From Breviolum minutum Mf 1.05b.01 (lineage: Eukaryota > Sar > Dinophyceae > Suessiales > Symbiodiniaceae): a stretch of 64,000 bases of DNA. The position numbers were made by a program, and so were the translations under genes. Below, one piece after another: positions 10,238 through 22,682 of the stretch. How positions within the stretch are numbered: the stretch's first letter is position 1; each line of letters starts with the position of its first letter. The stretch spans positions 62,001-126,000 of the forward strand of contig DF239957.1 of NCBI GenBank assembly GCA_000507305.1. Direction: 5' to 3'. The notes under the pieces were generated by a model. It did no database searches, was not told where the DNA came from, and saw only the letters and a list, made by a program, of their open reading frames with translations.

Positions 10238-12164
10238 CTCCAAGCGGAGGATATTATTACGAATTGTCAAGAATATGAGTCCAGTGAAAAGTAGTGAACT
10301 TTAAGCATGACAACACTTACAGTACAAAGGTTTGTAAAGTACAGGCTTATGCAGGGGTCCTATGAATAACTTCATTTATCCAGTACAGGGTCTTTTCGGC
10401 TGAAACGATGCAAACCATGAGTATTTTGAAATTTGCATGGTGAGTAAGAGGGAAAAGCATCCAGCTATTGAGGTGCATGCAATACTCATCTTGGTTGAAA
10501 CTGCTGAATTCATCACTTGAAATCACTTTTCGACCGGCTATCAATTGTAAGATATCAGGCCAAGAACCATCCAACTACAGCTGTGTATTCAAATTCAAGT
10601 TGATGGCAGTCATGTTCCAAGCCTTTAAAACTGTGTGACATTCTCGGTCAGTGCGAGCTGGTCACACAATCCAGGTACACTCCCCGAAAGAAAGTCTGGT
10701 AGGGTCTATTTTAATTTGCTCAAGGAATCTGTCTAGACCAATAGCTCGGGTGAACGATAACTCTTCACATAGCTGAAGGTCATGATGGCAGGCCCAACAT
10801 CAACCACCAGTCTATGTGAGGCGGGATGGTTGTAGTTTGCCCAAATAAATTTCGGAAGCAATATGAAAGGATAGATTACTCGATTTAGCACCAACGCTGG
10901 CTGGATTCAAAGTAAGCCCCTACCAGGGCTTCCTTCTAAATCAAATAGTTGGTGGTTTAAAGCCATCTGCTGAGTGGCTGTGTCACTGGAATCATCTTCC
11001 CAAAGAATAGGAGTAGGGGATGAACAAAAACACACCTGATATTTGAAACATCGCCAAGACTTTTAGTGTCCTGGACTTTTTGATCCTTGCAAAACCTGCA
11101 TAGATGAATTCCAACACTTTGGTAGCTAAATTTTCGACGTGTTTTACAATAGGAGCAAACACGTTGGACACTTAAAAGTTGGAAGATAAAGAAGATAAGC
11201 ATCCTCTTACTTTACCGGCTGATTAAAAACACACACTGCCCATGCACTCCTCGTCCCTTAGTGTATCACACAAATGAAACTTTGTCCCAGTAAACATCAG
11301 TAAACCAACATAGCTAGCTCGAAAACATGTAGATAGATGCTTTTCCTCATGATTGAATCCAGTGCCATGTGAGTTTACAAAAGGTCGATGTTTTGGTCAC
11401 GGCTTCCCAGCTCTTTGAAGAACCATGCCACATGCTCTGCAGCTCGCATTGCCATCAACGATAGGCAAGCCGAAAGGTTGCGAGCACTTGGCCTTTGCAG
11501 TCAATGCAGAAGCAGCATCTGTCGAGTACGCAGTGGTTCCCAACCACAGAATAAAATAATCACCCTGCTGAGAAGCAGTGAATTCCCTGGCTATGACTTA
11601 GAAGCAGTGAATTCCCAGGGGTCAAACTGTGAAGGGGATGTCTTTATGTGTACCAGGTTCCTTCAAAATTGTTAAGTACCAATGGTACCACAAAATGGAT
11701 GGTGTGCCCTTTGATCGGCCATGGCACATGTCGTTGAGCAGCCAACTGATCTGGAACTGCGCTCGAGCTTACAACCACAAAGACAATGTGGCAATTGCTC
11801 AGGACAGTCCACAAGCCCATGGACGAGGCGGCGTGGGGTGGCCCAGTGCAGGGGGAAAACATTGCAAAGGGAGGGTTGGAGGATGGTGGAGATTCGTTGC
11901 ATTCGAAAATCCTTTGGAGGTGTTTTGTGTTCACCAAAAATGCTGGTTATGGTGGTGCTAGAAATGAACGGGATGCTCCCCTTCGTAGCTGAATCTGCCG
12001 AAAATCAAAAAACATGAATGAGCTGCAAGAAACTGCTGACCTAATAGGAATTTTCTGTCAATGTGCTTCAAGCCCCATTTAGGCCACAGCTCTTTTTAAG
12101 AGGTTTTCGGTTGAGCAAAAAATCAGTGTCAACTAACTCCAGGTTCGAATTGTGAAGTTTCAAC

Positions 12165-12265
12165 CTGCCAACGCTCTTGTGTCGACAGATTTGGCACTTT
12201 TCGGGCATGTCAAGTCCCATCAACAGGAATTTCCAAAGGCAGTCCTCATTGCTTTGGAGGAAGGC
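12165..12265 (-). CDS. Internal exon with CxxC motif
   Basis: Minus-strand exon, acceptor CATGCTTGCTGAG|GCC, donor GTTGGCAG|GTTGAA. It reads AFLQSNEDCLWKFLLMGLDM, then PEKCQICRHKSVG. The CQIC pair could be half of a zinc-binding site, but the partner residues would lie in the next exon and were not identified. Clean splice sites and composition support coding. It lies 0.6 kb downstream (in minus-strand order) of the exon at 12877-13095 and may belong to the same gene. Confidence 0.55.
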
Positions 12266-12876
12266 CTCAGCAAGCATGGCCGTTTACCTTCTTGATATGT
12301 GCAAAAGTTGTAGGTGAGATCACGGCGTCTACAATTAGAAGTATATCTAATATGTATCCAAATGTGTTCATATGTCTCTGTGCATCCATTTTAAACGTGA
12401 AAGAAGATATGCCCTGCATAGGGAGTAGATAGATCTTGTGGCAACATTCGGTGAGCAATGACAACAAAACCTTGTATCGCAAAACTTGGTTCTTGACAAA
12501 CCGGGTTCTTGAAAGTCATCTCAAATGGTAAATCACTGTCAAAATGAAAGTAACAGTATCATCCCATTCACGACTTGCCCCTTCCCGCTGGATGCGTATG
12601 TCACATAACCCAAGCCCAACATGTAAGATGAATCATTGATCTTTCGAACACGTCTCACCGGTCAATGAGCCGGTGAATTGTCTCAACGCACATCCTTCTT
12701 GGATGATGGGTTTGAGAGGATAATCGAGTGTGATTGACAGGTGAAATAAAGTATACGAGCCAAGTGCAGAAAGTGAAGTGGGAGATTAGATACAACAAAT
12801 AACGGTTATTTGTCCCCGGATTGATTGATCATTTCACAATTTCTTTTGGAACATCCTAAGCAGAACTCAAGTTTAC

Positions 12877-13095
12877 CTTGGGAGAACATGTTCCATGGAT
12901 TCCTGCCAAAACATCGAAATCTTCAGAAGAAAATGTTGAAACTACAACATGCATAGGTTTTACAAGATGACCAAATGATTCATCCTCAACAAAAGCCTTC
13001 CTTCTCATCTCACCCGCTGTGGCCATCACCTCGCGGTCATAGACCAAGGCAGCGTCCACAACATCTTCGGGTTCTTGGTCGCAGCGTGGCACGGT
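12877..13095 (-). CDS. Internal exon (73 codons), unknown soluble protein
   Basis: One of the clearest exons in the window: 219 nt, phase 0 at both ends, acceptor GGGGGTGTAG|ACCGTG, donor TCTCCCAAG|GTAAAC. The translation begins TVPRCDQEPEDVVDAALVYD, continues with REVMATAGEMRRKAFVEDES, and ends GIHGTCSPK. It is acidic with mixed alpha/beta character and no repeats. I do not recognise the family. The exon at 12165-12265 is the nearest candidate partner. Confidence 0.7.
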
Positions 13096-13439
13096 CTACA
13101 CCCCCGCAGGCTTGAACATGAAAACCCACGAGGCTTTGGTAGATGATTTTATGGGGAGCCAGGTCAAGTAAGGGAAATTCAACAACTGATATAGCGGATT
13201 CCGTCTGGCATTTTCTAGCATTCCATGTGCTATAGAGATATATTAACATGGCTAGCTGGAAAACGACAATTTCCAAATGATTCTATCTTGTGATGTGGTT
13301 CACTCTTAAAGGTTCTGCGTCACCACAAAAATCACCTTGCTCGATTCAATCATCAAGCAGCTTCACCATCATGGCTGTAATGGTATGTTATTGAGTACGT
13401 GGCACGTGGTGTAGCAACAATTGTATGATATATCAGAGG

Positions 13440-14520
13440 CTGTGCTGTGAGCGCCAAAAGCATCTTCTGGAACTATATCCAAACATTCCAGAACGACATG
13501 TAAGGTTTTCAAATCAAATATGAACTAAAAAAGGTGTTTCAACCACATATTGTTACACATTGATGGGGCCTTCTGGAAAATTGAACCAATGTAAACGTTA
13601 AGACCAATGACCCTCAGCAATCGAAAAAACAATGGGCAAATGCAATGAGAATCAAACTGTTTTATCCTTCAGGAAGCATATCAACAAGTCAATGACAGCA
13701 TACAAATATATGTATACAAACATTTATATTATCTACAGTATTTCTATTCACAACAATATACAAATATGAATAACAGACCTGAAACTCTCTCCCTTCACAC
13801 CAAGCTGCGGAAGCTCTGGACCTCATCAAGTCGCTGTGTGGATCCAACAGGTGTGGGGCATCAACAACCTACCATGTTCTAATGGAACTCAGGATTAATG
13901 CTTAGGAATCAAGCCCCAATTAGGGCTTTCATCCACATTTAACCATTTTACTGAGTTTAAAAATTGAACATGTTGTTGGGGAAATGCTGTGAACCATGTT
14001 ACGGCAAATTTCAATCAGATGCCAATCAGAAGCCGACTTCATTTCTCAAATGAAATGATATTTCATCCCCCGCAGCCAAAACCCACAAGAAGCAGGGAAT
14101 TCTTAATTCTCCCAACCCGTGCCACAAATTTCGTGACCAATTGCTCATCTGAAATGTCCGAGAAATTCCAATGCAGTATCCCTTAGCCAAAACGATGCCT
14201 CCAAGCCAACGCCGGAACTTCGAAATATAACCGAAATTTGAATGATTGCATCTTCTGCTCAAAGGGGACTCTTCAGATCCACATTATGAGCGTCAAGGTC
14301 GAGCCGGACACCCCTGACTGTTCCAATTCGATATAGTACATACTGTAGGCCTTTTGTGGCCACATACTCACTTTCATTGCCCAAGTCATCTTCATACAAT
14401 GGCATCCCTCTGCGTCCTGAAACACACAAATGGTCTTTAGAAATCAACTTTGGTTCAAAGCCTCACAGAACTCCGATGTGTAAATCAAACAACTCCACAT
14501 AGCACAGGGTTTGGGTGACA
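13440..14520. other. No supportable gene
   Basis: AT-rich runs (13690-13770) and short ORFs only. I see no convincing exon, repeat or RNA gene. Confidence 0.4.
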
Positions 14521-14527
14521 CAACAAC

Positions 14528-14649
14528 CTTCAAGAAGTTGTTCAGAGCCAATGTCGCTCCGCAACCCCTTCGCCCCTTCGCTGTCATCCTGGTGCAGGTC
14601 TTGGGCATCCACACCGAGCTCTCGGAGGAGATCTCCTCTGATGTGCCGC
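14528..14649 (-). CDS. Internal exon, charged helical segment
   Basis: Minus-strand exon of 122 nt, acceptor CATGACTGCAG|GCGGCAC, donor CTTCTTGAAG|GTTGTT. It reads RHIRGDLLRELGVDAQDLHQ, then DDSEGAKGLRSDIGSEQLLE. The charged, Leu-spaced sequence looks like amphipathic helix with an acidic linker. Plus-strand frames and another minus frame are open over the same bases but lack this composition and splice agreement. Function unknown. Confidence 0.6.
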
Positions 14650-16510
14650 CTGCAGTCATGTGAGACGAGTTGACCGCTTATATCAATGGCTTGCCAGCAA
14701 GTACGTCCTGGAAGTTGGGCTCCTGTTCAAAGTGCCTACTGCAGAGGGTTATATAAATCCTATGACAGCTTGTGAACCTGAAGTGCTTCTTTTGGTTTTT
14801 GTTTTGAGTACCAAAAGTGCCGTGTACAGGTTGTGTTTTTATACCATTTGCCCAAACAACAAAGTTGACAAACTCAAAAGGCTCCCAAACCTGTGACAAC
14901 AACTTGGATCTCTGATCTGAAAAAACAACAAAAACTCTTGGACCAAAACCCCAACAAAATACAGATACCAAATATCAATCTCCAAGAAGATGAAGGGTTC
15001 CTTTCTTCAAAATGGGGATGCAACCTTCTAATGAAATACCCAATTGGAACTGATGGTCACATCACGTGCAGCCAGTCTTACACAAAAAGGACCGAGCCCA
15101 ACTGGGATATTAGAGTGAAACTTAAGGAACCAGTGATCGTGGTATGTCACTCATTTATACCGTGGAGGTCAACCTCCCAATCCACATCTAAACTTGTTGA
15201 ATCTTTGGATTCACATCATACCTTGCATCCCCAAACTGCACCTTGTGACTGCCGCCTGCCCTGGCGAGATTGAAACAGTTGTAAGGCCAACATCGCACCT
15301 GTTGCCGCGAGTCAGGAGGGCAGCAGTTTGGGACCACAAATTTCTCTCTAACCAGTTTTCATCTCCCATCCAACCGTCGGGCAAACAATCATTTTGAGCC
15401 ACTTGACGTATGTCACAAAGGTATGATTTCCGGTATGATGTTATTAGCAACTAGCATGACTTTGGGTGGGTTGCCAAAAAACTTAAGTACATGCATCGCT
15501 AGTTGCCGAAACAATCTCACCAGTAGAATTATCCGTATCATGCACAATGCAAGAGATGACACCGCTAGTACTTCTTATTGGATGTACGATTATCTTTGTT
15601 ATTTCATGAGGATCCAGATTGACAAGTTCTTTAACCCATACACCGGAGTGGATCATCCGAAGTGATTACAGCAAATAGTTAGTGGTGATTGTAATGGTTC
15701 AGTCGTCCCATTCGTTGTCAAAGAATGTGCTGGGGCGCTTTCTTAGAAGATCATCCAAGGGATCTCAAGGGATTCGAAACCTAAGCAAAATGTACCGCCA
15801 ATGGCAAAATCTGAAAAGAAAAACACTGCTATAGCCTCTATATCAAGTCATCAACCTTCACAAAACCAGTAGGCTGTAGGCTCACTCGGCTCTCAACCTT
15901 TGGGCACCTGTCATAGTTCCCACATCTGTCGGTGCAGCCATCGTAGGCGCAGTCGTCGTAGCCTTGGCTGAAGGGAGTATTTCAATTGTTTGATTGCTTT
16001 TGGGTTGCTGCGATACATGGCGCTTCATTCCAAACAAAGATCACTTGCAAAGTCAACCTCCCTTTGAAGGTTTGAGATGTGGATCCGACAAGGTCGCAAG
16101 CATTCAAGAACTGGGCCAGATTTCGTCAGGTCATTTCGGTTGAAGACATCATTTAATTTACTTACACCATTCTGTCCGGTTCCAAGTTGTCAGTGTATGG
16201 ACCATTCTAACATTTGAAAACCCCTTTTGTTGCATTCATTTCTGCTTTTCTTGGCCACTTTGGCGTTTTGCACACCGTTGCCGAGAAAAATCCTGTAGAA
16301 GAAAAAACTCCAGAAGGGAGACTCCTGGGAAGGAGAGAGAGTGTTCTTGCACGCACAGCACAGAGCGCGTGGGACACCCTGGCAAAACCAAAACATCAAA
16401 ACCTGAAGACGTACAGAGAGAAATGCCACAAATCCGAACCACTAAAACTCCCGTCCAAGTTGCCACAGCATGACGCTTGCGACCCGCACTGGCCGTGCCG
16501 TCCCGGCTAC

Positions 16511-16575
16511 CTGAGTTGTTGCGACAGTTCTTGCAGCAGTTTAGGGATGGTAGGAATGATCATCTTCGATTGCAT
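16511..16575 (-). CDS. Internal exon, helical segment
   Basis: Minus-strand exon of 65 nt, acceptor AGGGCCTTCCAG|ATGCAA, donor CAACTCAG|GTAGCC. It reads MQSKMIIPTIPKLLQELSQQ then L. The Leu/Gln-rich end is helix-like. It ends in phase 2. Overlapping plus-strand ORFs (Arg/Leu-rich or Cys-rich) are judged to be shadows because the splice signals fit the minus strand. Product unknown. Confidence 0.5.
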
Positions 16576-17457
16576 CTGGAAGGCCCTATGAAATATCCAA
16601 CAATTTCCGGGCACTGTATCCAGTTGGAGGAGTGCCAACCACAAATATCCCAAATGAACTATGATTATGAAGTGGCGCGATGACCAAAAAACCTTACACT
16701 TACACTGTAGTTGTCGCATCCGGAAAGTGATGTTGAATCTGAGCCATACTTCAGTGGTGATAAATGGTGATAAATAGTGTTGAAGATCCCCTAAGATCCC
16801 CTAAGTGGGAAGGCAAAAACTCTTCAAGGCATCCAATTTCAAGGCCAAGCCACTGGCAGCCTCTGATTGCCCCTCCTATAGGGTCACAGCAACAGCCAGC
16901 CAAATTGGGAAAGAAGTCAAGGTGGGACTTGGAATATGATTGCCTGCCATGCTTTTACATTGATCAACACCAAACCCATCTGTTTAACTCAACAAAATAT
17001 GCTTTCCTAAGTTCCACACTTTTAATGATCTGCTGTGGTATGATGACGGTTTCTAGGTTTCATATCGCTTAATGTCATCTAACTGACAGATCTACGTTTT
17101 TTCGATCTAAGGATTTCAGCCGCATCCCAACGATCTCCTCCTGCTCTGCATGCTCCGAGGCGGAAGCATCACGATCATCACTGCCTCGTGTGCAGACCAG
17201 AGATTTGGGGAGTTGATTCGGGTGAATTCTGCAGATTCTGCCGGCTTCTCTCAGTTTGAGATAAACATGATTGACATGATTGCCATCAAGCCATCAAGAT
17301 GAAAGCAAGCTAGAATGACTATCTAAAACCTCCAAGAGTCAAAGGTGTTGTTTTTTGCTGCGACAACACGAGTCCACCTGAACTTCATCTTTATCCTCAT
17401 TTTTGATGGGTAAAGCAATAATAAGTCTGGTGACCACCAGTTGCAGATGTCATAAAC

Positions 17458-17590
17458 CCCCATCAACCCACCCGCTCTGTCAAAGTCACTGGCCGCTGAG
17501 GTCTTGCGTGTCTCCTTCTCAGCATAGCGACGGTCCAATAGACCCTGGCGCAGGCTGCGATGGTCCAAGAGCAAAGACCTCATCGGAGCG
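17458..17590 (-). CDS. Coding-like segment, exon limits uncertain
   Basis: The minus strand reads LLDHRSLRQGLLDRRYAEKE, then TRKTSAASDFDRAGGLMG, up to a donor GATGGGG|GTTTAT at 17458. Alternative splitting into two smaller exons (VFALGPSQPAPG and ETRKTSAAS) is equally compatible with the splice dinucleotides. Base composition is clearly richer in G+C than the flanks, supporting coding. Family not recognised. Confidence 0.4.
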
Positions 17591-18340
17591 AAATTTCTTT
17601 TGGTTGGAAAGAGACAAAAGGCCTCCATTATTTCTGCTGCACACTGGCATAACATTGAAAGTACACCGCTTCTCAATGAATCTGATCCCCTTGGAAAAAT
17701 CATGATTTTCTTAGATTTAACAAAAGAAAAGAAAAAAACATATTTGATTGCCAAACAGTGTCCACGGCAATCCTTCAACAAACCAACCAACCCGTTTTTT
17801 TTCGTTGAAGGCAAAGTACCTCATTGCCTTCACCCTCCAAGGTGGACATGGAAGAATGTGATCGCAACGCTCCTCCAGCGCGGGTTTCACCTGCAAGACC
17901 ATTGGGACTTCAAGAGATGGTGGGTTTTTTTTTGGTTCCCATTCCAAGTGAATAAAAATGATGCCAGTCCCACCTCAACTCAGTATTTGCGGATACAACT
18001 ATGTAAATGGTTTTGTTCAACATCTTCAAGCTAGCAATTGCCACCTTGGTATTGTGTCTCCAAATTCTTTGGGCCATAGATACACCAGCAAGAGCTTCAA
18101 GCCAAAAATGAGTTGTTTCTCCGAACCATTTGGGTAGATATCAGACAAGTGTTTCAAAGTTCCTGATTTGTCCTTGATTTTGGGTTGCTTGTTCTTTGGA
18201 GAATCTCAACCCTGAACTTGTAATCACAAGCCAAGCTGCGCCACAAGCTTGATGAGCACTGCAAATCAATTCATCCACATCCTTCCTGCAGGCATTGGAA
18301 AAAGGACAGCGTTTGCTTGAAATGAAAAAATCCCCTCCAT

Positions 18341-18430
18341 TCAGCTGAGTGGCGCTCTCAGCACCACAGAGCTGGGAAAGCCATAGGTGATCCCACTACG
18401 GCTCCGGCGCAACTCCTTGGCACGATTCAC
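18341..18430 (-). CDS. Terminal exon of an unidentified gene
   Basis: Minus-strand exon of 90 nt, acceptor GGTTTCCCCGAG|GTGAAT, phase 0, ending in TGA at 18341-18343. It encodes 29 residues starting VNRAKELRRSRSGITYGFPS and ending LRAPLS. Basic, compact C-terminus. Upstream exons must lie above 18.43 kb but I could not identify them. It marks one gene boundary in the minus-strand series. Confidence 0.55.
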   Translation of the reverse strand: MNRAKELRRSRSGITYGFPSSVVLRAPLS

Positions 18431-18439
18431 CTCGGGGAA

Positions 18440-21250
18440 ACCGGGAGAATGATGAATCCTCCACTCCCCAAATAACATCCAAAAAAAATCTCAGCAAAAA
18501 CCTTTTGACAAGTGGATCCTGTGATTTTGGGAATGCAAGAAAAGGACGTGACACAAGTGTTGACACATGGAAAAAGGGTGTAGTTACAATTCTTTCCGAG
18601 GTCCCTCCTTCTAAACAAGAATCATATCCAATGCCTTCCACACACATGCCACGGTTTCTCAAGAAACGGTTTGTAGAGTCCCCATGTTAACCACTATTAA
18701 CTGGTCTTGAGATCGGGATTCGTTAGGTCGTAAAATGAATGACAAGGAACACCTACAGGAAGACGCTGTGCATGTAGATACAGGCGTTCCAGCAGTTCAC
18801 GTGTGATGATACTCTTAGCCACCTTGGTGATTCGTGAATCGTGATGCTTCAGGACTGGCAGCTCCAATTCGCTTCCGTTTCAATCACATCGTAAATTGTT
18901 GAAGCGAATCAAGACCACTTAATGATGTATATAATCATCTTCCAAAGCATGCAACAGAAATCCCGAAAGAGGTTCCAATACAAATCTTCCAGATCTTCTA
19001 GGCAACTACTTGACAATTCCAGAAATTTCATATCTGAAAAGCACAAGGAACAAAATCATCTAAAATGATCTTAAAAATCTCCCCTCTAAAAAGATCTAGC
19101 AAATGAAGTAATACTTCACCTTGACCCATTTTTCTCAGCGCTCCACCTCTGGGCGAAACTGATGTTCTCGCCTCCGAGCAAATGGAGGAAAAAGGGGTCA
19201 AGGTAAATAGACAACAACAACAAAAATAGATATCATTTGATTGTATAGCATTATACTAGTTTTGTATATTTGTACATTGAACTATATGTATGATTATGTT
19301 TACTCTTTTGCGCAATTACATATGTGTGTATGTTAAGAGGTTTTACTATGTGAGTATATGTACCGTGAAACACGGAAGATCCACGATGCTTCAGCTTTGT
19401 ATGCAATATACCTCATATTCCTGAATATGCTACGTGTGCGCGTTTGAATATCTAAAAACTTGCACGAGTGCGTAATACATATTTGATTGGAGCAAACAAA
19501 TATGACATGATTGAGTCTGTCAATGTAAGGTTGTTCTCTTTGATATCTCACTGCTTTGTAAAGTGCGTTTGCCTTTGCAGATTCCACTCTGTTCCCAGTT
19601 TCCAACACTTATCTTGTATAAGCAGACATGCCCAAATGAAAGTCCGCCATGTGTAGATATGTAAAGTTCTATGCTGTTGTGACGGGGCGATCCGATTCCC
19701 ACATTTGCAGATATGAAATCCACAGTTCATAATAAACGGACATCCCACGTCGAGGGAATATTGGGAGTAAGCATGCCCAAGAACTACCCCTATTAAAATT
19801 GAGTGTCAAGAATGTTATAGGATATAACACCTTGCAAAAACAGCTTAAAAAGGTGAGCGTGCGTTCATTCGCCGCGGCACTTGCGGTGGCTGAAGGCATC
19901 TTGCAGGAGCCTCACCGAGCATGTTTGGCCATGATAGAAAAGGTTAAGACCGGATATTTGTTACACATTCCACTGAACAAGATTATCAACCTGAAATACA
20001 TAAGATGATGGGGTCGCAACATGAACCCCCCAAATTTGGAGGTCAATAAATTTGGGGTACACAAGAATTAGATTGTTCAAGGGATATCCATGCCTTGTAG
20101 TATTGGAAAAATGTATTGGTGCGTCCTTAACATTTAATAATTCGATAAGTGTGCACAAAATAATATGTATACATATGCGTGATGAAGAGGTACGCCTCTT
20201 GGCTAAGTCCTCTTAAACGACAATGTTGCTAAGGGATCATCTGATAGACTGGGAAGTGCCATCTGTTCGCCTGAAAAAAATTGAAAGTTGTTCAAATGGG
20301 TCACGCAACTGCTGTAATTTGCCCAGGTCTAGTCTAATCCAAATTTCAAAAAATTAATGTGTGAAACTGCCCAAATCTCTAAACCAAATTGTGCTGTAAC
20401 CTGAAATTTGGGAGATGTTTTTCCGAACAATGATCATTCAGCGACCTCAAAGAATGCCATGTGAGGAAGGATTTTCCTTTGAATTTGCATGTGGAATAAG
20501 TCTGCCATGAGCAGCTTGCAAGTTGACCAACTGAGAAGAAGCGGTACTACCAAATATTTCCCAGTCATTGCCAGGCACAAAGTGCTAGTTGATATCTTCA
20601 GCACCGCTTGAATGATCATCACGAGCCATCATTGCAAAGTAAGAAACAATGGTGATCGCAACTCCCCTTCTAGTCACAACATTGGGGTGTTGTTTTCAGT
20701 TCAATTGGAAATCGTGTCACTTCAACAGTACGAGAAAGGAATGAACCCTTCGACCTAAAGACTCAACAATCCTGTCACATGTCGCTTCCAAGCAACTTCT
20801 TCATCATGTCCTCGGTGCCCAAACCTCCTTTGGCAAGGCTTGAAACAGTTTGGCCAAACTAACAACCTGATAAAATGCAGGGATGAAATAGCCAGCTGTT
20901 TGCAAAACTACAAAACATCAAGACATGAAGATATTGAAGACTGGGTCTGTTAACTTGCCAAAACAAATTGAGCTTTCTGCAGTCACCATCCATCTAATCT
21001 GTCTGCCTATCTATTTTTTCCTATTTAAAGCTACTCATACGACCCCCTTTCATTGGGATTCTTGTAGCGATTTGTAGGAACCATTTGCTGCAGGGTGAAA
21101 ACTCCTGTGAATCACTTACTAGAGATGGATCTTTCCTTGCATTGCTGTATAGAACAGTCTGTGGACTTTGGGGTATACGGTATGCATGACTTTTTGGTTG
21201 GCGCTTCTACATACTTTCTATCTAACTGGCTCTGATCCGCTAAGAACGGG
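18440..21250. other. Stretch without a supportable gene; AT-rich centre
   Basis: No exon pair could be supported. 19200-19800 and 20140-20180 are AT-rich with runs such as TATGTATA. Short ORFs on both strands have no coding character that I trust. Confidence 0.4.
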
Positions 21251-21262
21251 AATAGACTAGGA

Positions 21263-21284
21263 ATATATATATATATATATATGN
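21263..21284. repeat. (TA)n microsatellite ending in a single N
   Basis: About ten TA units followed by ATG and an undetermined base at 21284. It marks the left edge of the AT-rich helicase island. The single N probably marks a join or an unresolved repeat length. Confidence 0.85.
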
Positions 21285-22145
21285 CAAAGTTGTCTTCAAA
21301 AGGAGAACGTGACAATATTTTTTTTTTTGAATATCATTTGGTCATGCTAAATTGAAATCGTTTGATCTTTCAGAGTTTGATATTATGGTATTTCATGAGA
21401 TCTATTTTAGGAATCTAAAATCTATCGGAGGATAAAGCAGTTTGTGAAACAGAAAGCACACAGGATTATGAAACTTATGTTGATAATGCCAGTGATAATA
21501 AGCGACTTAAATCACAGGAGGACACAACAAATTGTATTACATCGAACATGACATATTTGTAAAAAAGAAAACATATCTGTTGATGACTTGATTGAAAAAT
21601 AGTATACTCTCACGACAGAACATCGATAGGTTTTAACATAACGTTTTTGAAATGCACATGCAAACATGTTTCAGGAAGAAGGAAAACAGACGTGCATATC
21701 AATGTGGAGAGAGACTGATATGCCGTGAATAAACCAAAATACATGATGTGTTTAATGTGCACTTTCAAAATGATATACTTAAAATACAGTATATAGTGTT
21801 GGAAGGAAAACTGTTATTGAAGAATATTGCAGTAAGAGTAGAATACCAAGAGCAATTTTGACAGAGAATGAAAGAAATCATCACGTTCTACATGTCATTC
21901 TGCTCAAGGGTGTAGCGTGGATGATGATATCACAGCTTTGATTCTAACCATTTTTTGGTTAAGAACTATCCAGAGTATCACACAAGCACAAGATCTTATA
22001 TAATAAAGTTAAGTTTTTCAACTAGAGTCAATCATGATGAATTGGATAAAATAGAAATTGATAAGGATTTATTTTGAGAGAAAAATAAACACTATAATTC
22101 ACTATAAGTTACAAGATAGGATGCTTATAAGCAAATATTGGTACT
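21285..22145 (+). pseudogene. Decayed SF1 helicase of giant-virus / mobile-element type
   Basis: Read across all three plus frames, this AT-rich stretch retains helicase landmarks in the right order. 21334-21432 reads LSEFDIMVFHEIYF, a Walker B/motif II in which the usual Asp of DE is His. 21500-21523 reads KRLKSQED. 21706-21729 reads GERLICRE, followed by a stop. 21890-21934 reads TCHSAQGCSVDDDIT, a motif V/VI-type block. After a further frame change comes FDSNHFLVKNYPEY and, near 22100, YKLQDR. These resemble, from memory, SF1 Pif1/RecD-like helicases encoded by large DNA viruses and by eukaryotic mobile elements. The Walker A region is absent, cut off at the (TA)n tract. At least four stops or frameshifts make it a pseudogene. 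It is opposite in orientation and far more AT-rich than the neighbouring exons, pointing to an inserted element. Confidence 0.65.
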
Positions 22146-22206
22146 TATAAGCACGTCCTGGCAATGTACCTGATAATCAGCTGATTCTATTCCTTAGGGA
22201 AAATTT

Positions 22207-22470
22207 CCGGAATAGTTCCGGAACCAAAACTGAAAAACTGAATTTTCCAGAGAGATCCAGGAAGAGATTCTCCATATGGATTCAGTTTTTCAGTTTTTCT
22301 GTTTTTCAGTTTTTCAGTTTTGTTTACGGAACTATTCTGGAACATTTCCGCAGTCATGTCGGAATATTTGCGGAGAAACTCAAAGACAGAAAAACAGAAA
22401 AACTGAATTTTCCAGAGAGATCCAGGAAGAGATTCTCCATATGGATTCAGTTTTTCATTTTTTCTGTTTT
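22207..22470. repeat. Two consecutive hairpins sharing an identical 60-nt core
   Basis: The 60-nt sequence at 22233-22292 is repeated exactly at 22398-22457. Each copy starts AAAAACTGAAT and ends ATTCAGTTTTT, so each can fold back on itself. The first hairpin is extended by arms at 22207-22230 and 22317-22340 that match in inverted orientation with a few mismatches. The second is extended by A/G-rich and T/C-rich arms on either side. The core carries a CCATATGG palindrome. This is foldback or MITE-like architecture directly beside the helicase relic. Confidence 0.75.
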
Positions 22471-22570
22471 TCTGTTTTGTGGCAGAATAGGGCAGGAGGA
22501 ACTGGATAATTGTATTTTGAGAGTCTCTTCTTTACAGGTCATGTAAATTTTATATATGATTAAGATATGT

Positions 22571-22682
22571 GACCCCCCCCAAAAAAAGCTTCCAAAATCT
22601 ACAGGCCAAAATGTGCGTGAAACACTGTAAATACCACTGTTTTTGTTGAAAACATAGGGTTTTTTTTGGGGGGGGTCCGACC

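Noticed and set aside
14515-14663. Plus-strand open frame reading VAPQPLRPFAVILVQVLGIH
   Set aside because: It has no splice support. The minus-strand exon 14528-14649 has both splice sites and a better helical composition.
16214-16591. 125-codon plus-strand ORF with a Cys-rich end
   Set aside because: The minus-strand exon 16511-16575 with a GTAGCC donor fits; the Cys-rich look comes from the complement of Gln/Leu codons.
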